From the NCBI GenBank assembly GCA_946404865.1, contig CAMJFC010000016.1:1-47812 (forward strand): DNA of 47,812 bases, given 5' to 3'. The position numbers were made by a program, and so were the translations under genes. The DNA is from an uncultured Prevotellaceae bacterium (GTDB lineage: Bacteria; Bacteroidota; Bacteroidia; Bacteroidales; Bacteroidaceae). The notes beneath the pieces are model-generated. The model saw only the letters and a program-made list of their open reading frames with translations, ran no database searches and was not told the origin of the DNA. Positions 33,115 through 40,156 of the stretch are shown in pieces (within the stretch, counting starts at the first letter, position 1; every line of letters starts with the position of its first letter).

Positions 33115-34883
33115 GATAAAACGATGGCTATAGCGTGAATGGAGGGGATATGCTGCATGCCCAATGATTCCATCAGACGGTTGAACATGGGCGTGGACTC
33201 GTCGTGACAGCCCACCAAAACCGTCTGGCAGACACCCCTCTTTAATAACATCTTCGCATCGCGGAGGGCCCAGTCGAGCGACTTGCTGCCTTGCGAGAAG
33301 GTCACATTGTAGCCGTGACAACGGGTACGGATGGCGATGCTGCTGCCGAGGGTGTTGTGGGTGCTTTGCATGAAATAGGTGGGTTTGAGCATGACCTCGC
33401 CCTCCTCCTTGATTTGGTCAAGCAGTTTCTCGCTGTTTTCCAGACACCCCCAAGCGGTGCCGGTGATGATGGCGTCGGGCGACTCGATGCCTGCTGCCTC
33501 CAAGGCCTTGAGCGAGGAGAGCAGCGTGCCCTTCATGAGTTTACCCATCCTGCGGGTCTCCAATGGTTTGACATAATTGCGGATGTCCGACAGTTCTTCC
33601 TCTGACGACAGTTCTACGCGTGCGAGCAGTTGAAGCTCGTCGTCGGAATGTTTGAAAAACGTCTCGTCGGCGGGTTCCGGTCTGTCGAGCGAGAAAACCA
33701 GAGAGGAGTCGTTTCCACCAAACCCGAATGAGTTGCACAGCACATGCCGGAGGGGATAGTGATGAACACCCAACGTCGGCCGGATGCCGTCAGGGATGGG
33801 CGTTGTGAACCCTAAGTTGGCCGGAACGAACTGCTCCCGGAGTGCCAGCAGACAGATGACAGCCTCGATGGCCCCCGAAGCGCTCGTGGTGTGTCCGGTA
33901 AATGACTTGGTACTGGAAACCAACGGCACGTCGTTGCCGAAGATGCGCTGAATGGCATGACTTTCAGAGACATCATTATTGGGCGTGCCCGTGCCATGGG
34001 CGTTGATATACTGAATGTCAGCGGGTTGCAGATGTGCCATCTGCAATGCCTCTTTCATGGCCAAGAAGGCACCATCGCCTTGTTCTGAAGAGGCCGTCTG
34101 ATGAAACGCGTCGCAAGCATTGCCATAGCCGGTAAGGTAGGCATGGACCGGGGCCTCTGTTTGTTTAGCCAACTCTTCGGATTCGAGTACGACATAGGCC
34201 GCGCCTTCGCCTAAATTCAGACCGGCCCTGTTGGCATCAAAAGGCCGGCACGGTTCCGTGTCCGTAATCATCAACGAATGGAACCCGTTGAGATGAAAGA
34301 CAGACAGAGCCTCACTGCCACCGGCCACCACGATGTCGGCTTCGCCCGCCTGAATCAGATTCGCCCCTAAAATCAGGGCGTTGGCGGCTGAAGAGCAGGC
34401 TGTGGATATCGTCGTATAATCCGTGAAGAGCGAGAAATACTCGGCGATGGCTTGAGTTGAATCTCCCGGGGCATGGTGTCTCAGGCACTCCGCATAACGA
34501 TGGTCGGTCAGAAGTTCATTGTAGTGTTGCTCCGTCAAGTCCATCCCGCCGACCGTGGTTCCTGAAATCAACACGACACGAAGCGAAGGGTTATTGGCGA
34601 TGGCACGTTGAACATTCGCGTCAGCGAGGGCCTGGCGAACCGCCCATATCCCCATCAAGACCGTGCGACTGGTCAGACTGTTCGCAGCAATCCCTAAAAT
34701 GGATTTCATCTCCTCGTTCGAGCATTTGACCTCGCCCACCGGCAGTTCATGGTGAGTGGAGTGCAGATAGGTCATGCCGCCAATCCCCGTTTTGTTCGTT
34801 TTCAGGGATTGTAAGACGGCAGCCGTGTCGTTTCCGATGGCGGAAACGATGCCCTCACCAGTGATGACGATGTTCTTGACCAT
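33102..34883 (-). CDS. Beta-ketoacyl synthase fused to a second KS-like domain (KS-B)
   Basis: A 593-aa protein. Residues 1-405 form a FabF-type ketosynthase with active-site C163 in TISTACSSAAN, His in INAHGTGTPNND and His in KSFTGHTTSASG, so it should be active. Residues about 410-593 resemble a ketoacyl-synthase N-terminal (chain-length-factor-like) half, with YFMQSTHNTLGSS and GYNVTFSQGSKSLDWAL, as in flexirubin and dialkylresorcinol-type clusters; no catalytic Cys lies in this half. The probable role is polyene chain extension with a built-in length factor. It follows ACP 2 by 38 bp. Confidence 0.88.
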   Translation of the reverse strand: MVKNIVITGEGIVSAIGNDTAAVLQSLKTNKTGIGGMTYLHSTHHELPVGEVKCSNEEMKSILGIAANSLTSRTVLMGIWAVRQALADANVQRAIANNPSLRVVLISGTTVGGMDLTEQHYNELLTDHRYAECLRHHAPGDSTQAIAEYFSLFTDYTTISTACSSAANALILGANLIQAGEADIVVAGGSEALSVFHLNGFHSLMITDTEPCRPFDANRAGLNLGEGAAYVVLESEELAKQTEAPVHAYLTGYGNACDAFHQTASSEQGDGAFLAMKEALQMAHLQPADIQYINAHGTGTPNNDVSESHAIQRIFGNDVPLVSSTKSFTGHTTSASGAIEAVICLLALREQFVPANLGFTTPIPDGIRPTLGVHHYPLRHVLCNSFGFGGNDSSLVFSLDRPEPADETFFKHSDDELQLLARVELSSEEELSDIRNYVKPLETRRMGKLMKGTLLSSLKALEAAGIESPDAIITGTAWGCLENSEKLLDQIKEEGEVMLKPTYFMQSTHNTLGSSIAIRTRCHGYNVTFSQGSKSLDWALRDAKMLLKRGVCQTVLVGCHDESTPMFNRLMESLGMQHIPSIHAIAIVLSCGK

Positions 34884-34921
34884 GTGCTTAACTCCTTAAC
34901 TTATGGCGTACGTTGAGTTCT

Positions 34922-35179
34922 TTATTTGGTTCGGTGTGTATTGACGAATTCAGCAATCGTCCGGATGCTCTTAAAGATGGCTTTTCCCTCAGCCGGGTTT
35001 GCCAATCTGATGCCGTAGTCCTTCTCTAACAAGACAATCAGCTCCAAGGCATCGATGCTGTCCAGTCCCAGACCCTCTCCGAAGAGCGCGGCATCTGTGT
35101 CGATGTCGTCGGGCGTCATTTCCTCCAGGTTGAGGACGTCAATGATTTTCGTCTTTAATTCTAAAATAAGATTCTCCAT
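34922..35179 (-). CDS. Acyl carrier protein 2
   Basis: An 85-aa ACP with attachment Ser S41 in LGLDSIDALELIVLLEK and a following GIRLANPAEGKAIFKSI helix. The ATG at 35179 (MENLILELK) is preferred to an upstream TTG in the same frame. It lies between the two ketosynthase genes (13 bp and 38 bp gaps) and is likely the chain carrier during extension. Confidence 0.9.
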   Translation of the reverse strand: MENLILELKTKIIDVLNLEEMTPDDIDTDAALFGEGLGLDSIDALELIVLLEKDYGIRLANPAEGKAIFKSIRTIAEFVNTHRTK

Positions 35180-35192
35180 GTTGATATAGTTG

Positions 35193-36956
35193 TCATTCAA
35201 TGATTTTTAAATCTGCTATCCATTGGTCTTCCTGCTCATAGTCCACCCATCCCGTGAGCACACTGGAGGTGGCAGGGTCGAGCATTTCGGCCTGCACGAT
35301 GCGGTCCATTTGCTCGTTATCTCGCTCGGGAAGGATGAAAAACGAGGTCTCGCCGTAATAATGATGGCGCAAGGCTATCTCTCCGGTGACGATGTTCGGC
35401 AGCGTGTAAACAAATAACGAGGGACTGGGAAAGAAATTGTCCGCATCACTGATAGTTGCTTGATATTTGATATCTGACGCCAAAGATGAAGAGCGGTTGA
35501 ACAGGATGACAGCCCTGTCATCCAATCCCTCATGGGATGAATCGCCTTCGGCTTGGAGTAACAGTTCTGAGGCGACAAACCCCAACCGGCACAGCATATC
35601 CATCTTGTAAAACTTCGGGTAATCGTCAATGTAGCGTTTGTAGAGAGCGGTGAGGAAAGAGGTGTCGCCCTTCTCTACGGCTAAGCGTCGGCCGTCCACC
35701 TCCACTTGGTCGGGGGTGATGACAACGTGGTGTGTCACCCTTCCGCTGAAGGAGCCGTGATGGCCGTTCTGCAGCACCGTCTCTTGTCGTGCTGTCCCTT
35801 TCGCCAACAGAATAGAGGCGTTGTTGCCGCCAAAGCCGGAAATCATTTTGATGAACCTGCTCTTGTCCGTTGATTGGTTGTCTTTGACAATATGGATTCT
35901 CCCGGACACCCCCGGTTCCTCAAAATTCTTCGTCCCGATGATGATGCCTTGGTCGAGGGCTTTCATCGTCAAGACGGTTTCCAAGATGCCCGCTGCCCCC
36001 ATCGTATGGCCGAAAAAGCCTTTGTAGGCATTCACGGGGACGGATGACAAACCGGCTCGCTCGATGGCCACCGATTCCATCTGGTCGTTGAACAGGGTGG
36101 CAGTGCCGTGTGCATTGATCAGTGCGATATCATCAATGCTGCCCCCTTTCGTCACGGCTTGGAGGGTGCGGTAAGCCCCTTCGCCTTTCTTAGACGGGGC
36201 GCTGATGTGGTAAGCGTCGTTTCTGACGGCTCCCTGCTCGATACGCCAAATCTGCTCGGGCGAACGGTCCTCGGGGGGATTCTTACCCAAGATCACCGTC
36301 GAGACCGCTTCTCCCAAGTTCAGTCCGATTCTTTCGATGTCGAAGGGTTTGCAGGGACTGGCCGAGATGGCTTTTAAGGATTGGAAACCGGAAACGATAA
36401 AAGCGCCCTGACAGTCGGCACCGCACACGATGGCCTTGTCGTAGGCGTCGGACTCCAACAAGCGTGAGGCTAAAATCAGCGCGGACACCCCTGAGATGCA
36501 AGCGTTGCATACAACGATGGGTGAGGTGACCATGCCCAAGAGCGAGGCGATTTTCTCCGCAGCATGGCCGGGAAGCGATTCATGCGGATCGCGACGGGCA
36601 TCGCCCAGCGTCTCAATATTACCCTTGGTGGTGCTGAGAACCAACACGACCCTCGGACTGGACAGGTTGATTGCTGTCTGGGCGACGGTTTGCTTGATGG
36701 AACACAACACCATCGCTTCGAAGGCCGTCAGCCAATCGACCGATATCGGTCGATTGGTTTCCTTGAACACCGCAATCGGTCGATTGGTTCCCGGTCGATT
36801 GGTTTCCGTGAACAGAGCGGCGCAGAAGGGTTCTGGCAAATGGTATTTGCCAGAATAGGTCTTGAGGGCAGACCGGCCTGCGACCACAGCACGCAGGTTC
36901 TGGTCTGTGGTCTCACCCAAAGGTGACAATATGTTGTCAGCAAGCAAATAGGTCAT
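35193..36956 (-). CDS. Beta-ketoacyl synthase fused to a second KS-like domain (KS-A)
   Basis: A 587-aa protein. Residues 1-390 form a ketosynthase with C153 in VVCNACISGVSAL (ACI in place of the more usual ACS/ACA), His in INAHGTATLFND and His in KGFFGHTMGAAG. Residues about 400-587 form a KS-like half marked by PSLFVYTLPNIVTGEIALRH, without a catalytic Cys. Near the N-terminus (about residues 51-74) the protein holds three TNRP repeats encoded by a palindromic DNA repeat. The start ATG at 36956 gives MTYLLADNILSPLGETT. It may act as the second condensing enzyme or as a partner of KS-B. Confidence 0.86.
   Translation of the reverse strand: MTYLLADNILSPLGETTDQNLRAVVAGRSALKTYSGKYHLPEPFCAALFTETNRPGTNRPIAVFKETNRPISVDWLTAFEAMVLCSIKQTVAQTAINLSSPRVVLVLSTTKGNIETLGDARRDPHESLPGHAAEKIASLLGMVTSPIVVCNACISGVSALILASRLLESDAYDKAIVCGADCQGAFIVSGFQSLKAISASPCKPFDIERIGLNLGEAVSTVILGKNPPEDRSPEQIWRIEQGAVRNDAYHISAPSKKGEGAYRTLQAVTKGGSIDDIALINAHGTATLFNDQMESVAIERAGLSSVPVNAYKGFFGHTMGAAGILETVLTMKALDQGIIIGTKNFEEPGVSGRIHIVKDNQSTDKSRFIKMISGFGGNNASILLAKGTARQETVLQNGHHGSFSGRVTHHVVITPDQVEVDGRRLAVEKGDTSFLTALYKRYIDDYPKFYKMDMLCRLGFVASELLLQAEGDSSHEGLDDRAVILFNRSSSLASDIKYQATISDADNFFPSPSLFVYTLPNIVTGEIALRHHYYGETSFFILPERDNEQMDRIVQAEMLDPATSSVLTGWVDYEQEDQWIADLKIIE
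36732..36813. repeat. CGGTCGATTGG repeat and 26-bp palindrome inside KS-A
   Basis: Three direct copies of CGGTCGATTGGTT(TCC) lie at 36747, 36777 and 36792. The first, with an inverted copy just before it, forms a perfect 26-bp palindrome at 36732-36757 (half-site ATCGGTCGATTGG). Two copies extend into TTTCC(T/G)TGAAC. The DNA encodes the repeated TNRP peptides of the ketosynthase N-terminus without breaking the frame. Confidence 0.9.
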
Positions 36957-36973
36957 CTTCCGCAATCATGATT

Positions 36974-37867
36974 TCATTCATCAACCTCTGTCCAGAAGTC
37001 ATAGAAATTATACCATTGAGTAGGATACATCCTTATGATTCGCTCCAACTCTTTCACATACAGGCCAGACAGTTCTTCCACCTGCGCCTGACGGGTGGCA
37101 CTCTTGTCGTAACGCAAGGGTGTCACATAGATTTTGTAGGATTTGGCGGCGGTCTTCATTACGTTCACCGCGATGACATCCAACCCCCGCATGGTGGCCA
37201 CACGAAACGGACCCAGCGGGAACTTCGCTTTTCCGCCGAGGAAATCCAATTCAATATATTTTTTAGAGCCGATGATTCTGTCGGAAGGCATACTGAGAAT
37301 CTCGCCACGGCCGAGGATCTGGTCTATCTCATAGAGATGGCTCATGTCGCTCTTGATGGGAATCATGTGTATGTTCGTCGTAGAAAACATCTTTGCTCTG
37401 TTTTGCATCACAGATTCTTTTTCGCCAAAGAACACCAGGGCGTTGAATGGCTTGTTCTCCGCCACCAGGCTATAGCCCGCAATCTCATAATTCCCGATAT
37501 GGGAACTGAGTTGGATGAAGGCCGGTTCTTGTTCCGCCAGCGACTGGAAGTGGCTGTAACCCTCCACATCGATCTTGAATTTCTTGCCGGCGTACATGGC
37601 AAATTTATCAATCACCACCTGGCTGAACTGGTAATGGTTGGCATACGTCTTCCGTAGCGCCTTCCATGCGGAATAACCGAACTGCCGGCGGAAATAGCGG
37701 TAGATGATTCTGCCGCTGCGGTTGAGGATGAGGCAGACGGGCACCACAAAGACCGCCACAAAGACATACAAGACTTGCACATCGATGTATCGGAGCAGAC
37801 GGATGAGCCATCGGTGCATCCATCCGTTGCCATAAGTCGTACCTTTCCACTTCTTCTCCTCGTCCAT
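36974..37867 (-). CDS. LpxL/HtrB-like lysophospholipid acyltransferase
   Basis: A 297-aa membrane-associated acyltransferase of the lipid A biosynthesis type. It has one N-terminal helix (about 28-50, DVQVLYVFVAVFVVPVCLIL), the catalytic HX4E motif in QLSSHIGNYEIAGY, and the MPSDRIIGSKKYIELDFLGG and FPLGPFRVA segments that follow in LpxL proteins. It lies between ACP 3 and KS-A with 28- and 17-bp gaps. It probably transfers the finished acyl chain from ACP to a lipid anchor. Confidence 0.87.
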   Translation of the reverse strand: MDEEKKWKGTTYGNGWMHRWLIRLLRYIDVQVLYVFVAVFVVPVCLILNRSGRIIYRYFRRQFGYSAWKALRKTYANHYQFSQVVIDKFAMYAGKKFKIDVEGYSHFQSLAEQEPAFIQLSSHIGNYEIAGYSLVAENKPFNALVFFGEKESVMQNRAKMFSTTNIHMIPIKSDMSHLYEIDQILGRGEILSMPSDRIIGSKKYIELDFLGGKAKFPLGPFRVATMRGLDVIAVNVMKTAAKSYKIYVTPLRYDKSATRQAQVEELSGLYVKELERIIRMYPTQWYNFYDFWTEVDE

Positions 37868-37895
37868 GTCAATCGTTCCTTAACAGCGATGCTTG

Positions 37896-38156
37896 TCAGG
37901 CGCGTTGTGCCAACTTCGTCTCAATGAAGTCGTGGAACAGGCCTAAGGTCTTCACGTTGACCATCTCTTCGGGTTGAATCCTGAAACCAAAAGTCCTTTC
38001 CACAAAAGCGACGATATCGACAAAATCCAAGCTGTCGATGCCCAAGTCGTTTTTCAATGTCGCATCCTCTGTGATTTGAGCCTCGTCGATTTCGAGGTCT
38101 TCAATGAGAAATGCCCTTATTTCATCTTCTATTTCTTGCCTTGCCTTCATGTTCAT
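37896..38156 (-). CDS. Acyl carrier protein 3
   Basis: An 86-aa ACP with attachment Ser S42 in NDLGIDSLDFVDIV and RTFGFRIQPEEMVNVK after it. The start MNMKARQE is at 38156; MKARQE at 38150 is an alternative. It follows the methyltransferase by 17 bp. This third ACP may carry the starter unit or serve the acyltransferase next to it. Confidence 0.9.
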   Translation of the reverse strand: MNMKARQEIEDEIRAFLIEDLEIDEAQITEDATLKNDLGIDSLDFVDIVAFVERTFGFRIQPEEMVNVKTLGLFHDFIETKLAQRA

Positions 38157-38173
38157 CTAATGGTTGATGGCGC

Positions 38174-39289
38174 TCATTGTGTGGGAGCGCTCTTTTTACA
38201 TACGATAATGGAATGTCCCTGACCGAGGTGGTCGTGTATCTGTTCTATCTCCAAGCCTGCACGATGGATGCACGACGACAAATCGTCGGTGTGATACATC
38301 TTGGAATTGCCATTGGCTATCGCGGCGAAATACAGGCTCGTCATCGTCAGACAGAATGCTGCCGGTTCAAAACGCTGGCGGTCCCAAAGCGTCTCCATGA
38401 TGAACAACCGTGTTGTCGCTGTCATTGCCGCTCTGGCACGTGACAGGATGCTTACGATTTCATCCATGCTGAAACAGTCGAGGAACTGGCTCATCCAAAT
38501 GGCATCCAACGGACCATCGGGGACGGGGAATGCCGCCTCTTGGTCAAGGATGTTGATGCCATAACCACTGATTCTGTCGGCACCGGTCTTGCCTTTGATG
38601 TTCGCGCGCATCATCTCGATTTGCTGCGGCAGGTCGAGAATGGTGACCTGCGCGTCCGCGTTGTATGCGACGCACTGCAGTGCCCATTTGCCTGTATTCC
38701 CCCCCACATCGTAAAGGGAGCGTACATGGTACACGTCGAATACGATTTTGAGTGCCTCGGGGAAGGATGAGTCGCTGTAGAAATGGTCAAAGGCGAACCA
38801 ACTCTTCTGAACGGGTGCCGGCAACTCCGAGAGTGCCTCATAAACCGTCGGCCAGTCGCCAAAATGCTTGAGTCCCTCCGGCTTCCCGTTCAATAACGAC
38901 TCTTCCAATTTGAACCAACCCTCATAATTGACATCGTGGTTGAAGTCGATGTTGACGCGGGTGGCAGGGTCGTTGAGGAGGAACCAACCCGTTTTGGAAA
39001 TGGAAAAGCGTTCCGTATCGACATCCACCAGAATGGTTCCGATGCAAAGAGACGCTTCCAACAAGCATTTGACAGCATAGTCGGAGAGTTTGGTCTGCTC
39101 CACAATCTCTTTGGCTGTCAGCCCCTCTTTTGAATCGCGGATGAGGTCAAGGATGCCCAATTTAATCATCAGGCGGGATGCCTGAAAGACAGCGGGACCC
39201 CATGCGATGAACTCAGCCAGTCTTTGAGCCTCTCTGGCTGACAGGGATTCTTTGGTATATTTCTCTACGAGAGAGGGAGATAGATTCAT
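38174..39289 (-). CDS. SAM-dependent methyltransferase (O-methyltransferase type)
   Basis: A 371-aa class I methyltransferase. An N-terminal winged-helix dimerisation region (about 30-110, SRLMIKLGILDLI, LTAKEIVEQTKLSD) precedes the Rossmann core. SAM motif I is LYDVGGNTGKWAL, then VTILDLPQQIEMM, and a post-core SQFLDCFSMDEIVSIL with the general-base region. The layout resembles plant/bacterial O-methyltransferases (Methyltransf_2), which methylate phenolic hydroxyls, and fits capping an aryl head group. The start ATG at 39289 is preferred to a GTG five codons upstream. It is the first gene of the operon, with a promoter 90 bp upstream. Confidence 0.87.
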   Translation of the reverse strand: MNLSPSLVEKYTKESLSAREAQRLAEFIAWGPAVFQASRLMIKLGILDLIRDSKEGLTAKEIVEQTKLSDYAVKCLLEASLCIGTILVDVDTERFSISKTGWFLLNDPATRVNIDFNHDVNYEGWFKLEESLLNGKPEGLKHFGDWPTVYEALSELPAPVQKSWFAFDHFYSDSSFPEALKIVFDVYHVRSLYDVGGNTGKWALQCVAYNADAQVTILDLPQQIEMMRANIKGKTGADRISGYGINILDQEAAFPVPDGPLDAIWMSQFLDCFSMDEIVSILSRARAAMTATTRLFIMETLWDRQRFEPAAFCLTMTSLYFAAIANGNSKMYHTDDLSSCIHRAGLEIEQIHDHLGQGHSIIVCKKSAPTQ

Positions 39290-39378
39290 ACTTTTTTCAG
39301 TCACTTATTGTTTCGTCGGCACGATTATGCCTGGCCTTTGAAAACACTCACTTCGCTTTCGCTCAATGATTTTGGGTG

Positions 39379-39409
39379 CAAAGATACGTAAAAACGAGAG
39401 CAGAACAAA
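39379..39409 (-). promoter_or_regulatory. Promoter of the polyene-type operon
   Basis: On the minus strand TTTG (39406-39409), exactly 19 bp, then TATCTTTG (39379-39386): a textbook Bacteroidetes promoter. The leader to the methyltransferase ATG is about 85 nt. No other promoter of this quality was seen within the operon, so it probably drives all 13 genes. Confidence 0.85.
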
Positions 39410-39708
39410 ATGAATGATTCTTTTTTTATGACGAGTTGGAGTAACTTAGGCGTTTCTATAAGCGAAACCGTGCGAAAGTTTGATTATTTTTTTACTTTCG
39501 CACGGTTTCGAGCGTTATTCTCGAGCGTCTCGGGCTGTTTTTCATCGATTATCTGATAGGCAAGCACCGCCTTTAGACGAGGATCAAGGAACTGTTTTTT
39601 TATCTAAGACCGAAGGAACACACCGGGATTCAGTCAAGAGAGAGTACTCCGTATTATGTTTTTTTATATTTTTTCCCCTGTTTTTCTTCAATTATTAGAA
39701 ATTTTTAT
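39410..39708. other. Non-coding spacer between divergent units, with a perfect hairpin
   Basis: A 300-bp AT-rich stretch without a convincing gene. It contains a perfect 17-bp inverted repeat at 39463-39479 and 39494-39510 (half-site CGAAACCGTGCGAAAGT), with a 14-nt T-rich loop. No T-run follows the stem on either strand, so it is not a standard terminator. Leftward of about 39637 the minus strand shows two short protein-like frames (TTG at 39637, then FLDPRLKAVLAYQIIDEKQ) that are out of register across an A7 run at 39595-39601 and end at a TAA in the hairpin loop (39484-39486). This may be the relic of a small gene. Confidence 0.6.
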
Positions 39709-39716
39709 TATCTTTG
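39709..39716 (+). promoter_or_regulatory. -7 box for the phospho-signalling operon
   Basis: TATCTTTG on the plus strand matches TAnnTTTG exactly. The -33 region is T-rich (CTTC at the expected place) without a clear TTTG. A weaker second candidate, TTG-N20-TATCTTTA, ends at 40005, inside the long leader. Confidence 0.6.
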
Positions 39717-40156
39717 CCGTGGATTATCGTTTCTACACATGAATCATACATGAAGCTGGGATAGATGATTCTTCCTTGCTGGGGACGTGAATCCGAACAT
39801 GATATAGAAAGGCGTTTACTCAACGCTTCATCGCTGCACTCCAAACTTCGAACACTTGGAATCCCTGTGGTAGATGTTGCAATGGTAGATGCCCCAATGA
39901 TGTGTTTATACGCATCCTTCTCATTTATGATACAGTGATGTTTTCATAAATGATGTGGTGATGGTATTTACATATTGGCGTGGGCTTCGAAGTTGCTTAT
40001 CTTTACAGGGTGGCAAGTTCGAAGGCCAGGAGTGTGAGATAGGTGACGGGTACGGATCTCACGCTTATTTTGTATTTATGGGGTATTTTTTTCAATAGTT
40101 TTTCTTGTCGAGATCCCAAGAGTAATGGAAGCATTAGCTTCATAAACCTTTTGTGT
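39717..40156 (+). ncRNA. Long structured leader or independent small RNA
   Basis: About 435 bp lie between the -7 box and the first ATG, with no good reading frame but several strong stems. These are GAATCAT/ATGATTC (39741-39771); CATTTATGA/TCATAAATG, 9 bp (39922-39952); CTTCGAA-g-TTGC/GCAA-g-TTCGAAG, 11 pairs around one G.G mismatch (39985-40024); and GTGTGAGAT/ATCTCACGC, 9 bp (40032-40064), followed by TTATTTTG. A short GAAGC-ATTA-GCTTC hairpin (about 40128-40141) sits just before the start region. I do not recognise tmRNA, RNase P RNA or another known class. It may be an attenuated leader or a separate RNA ending near 40070. Confidence 0.4.

Noticed and set aside
39480..39698. 72-codon plus-strand frame in the divergent spacer
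   Set aside because: It starts in the hairpin loop, runs opposite to the more protein-like minus-strand frames, and ends in a poly-Phe stretch from T-runs.
40043..40156. N-terminal extension of the FHA-protease
   Set aside because: The extension is not FHA-like; the ATG at 40157 gives a natural FHA start and the upstream DNA is stem-rich leader.
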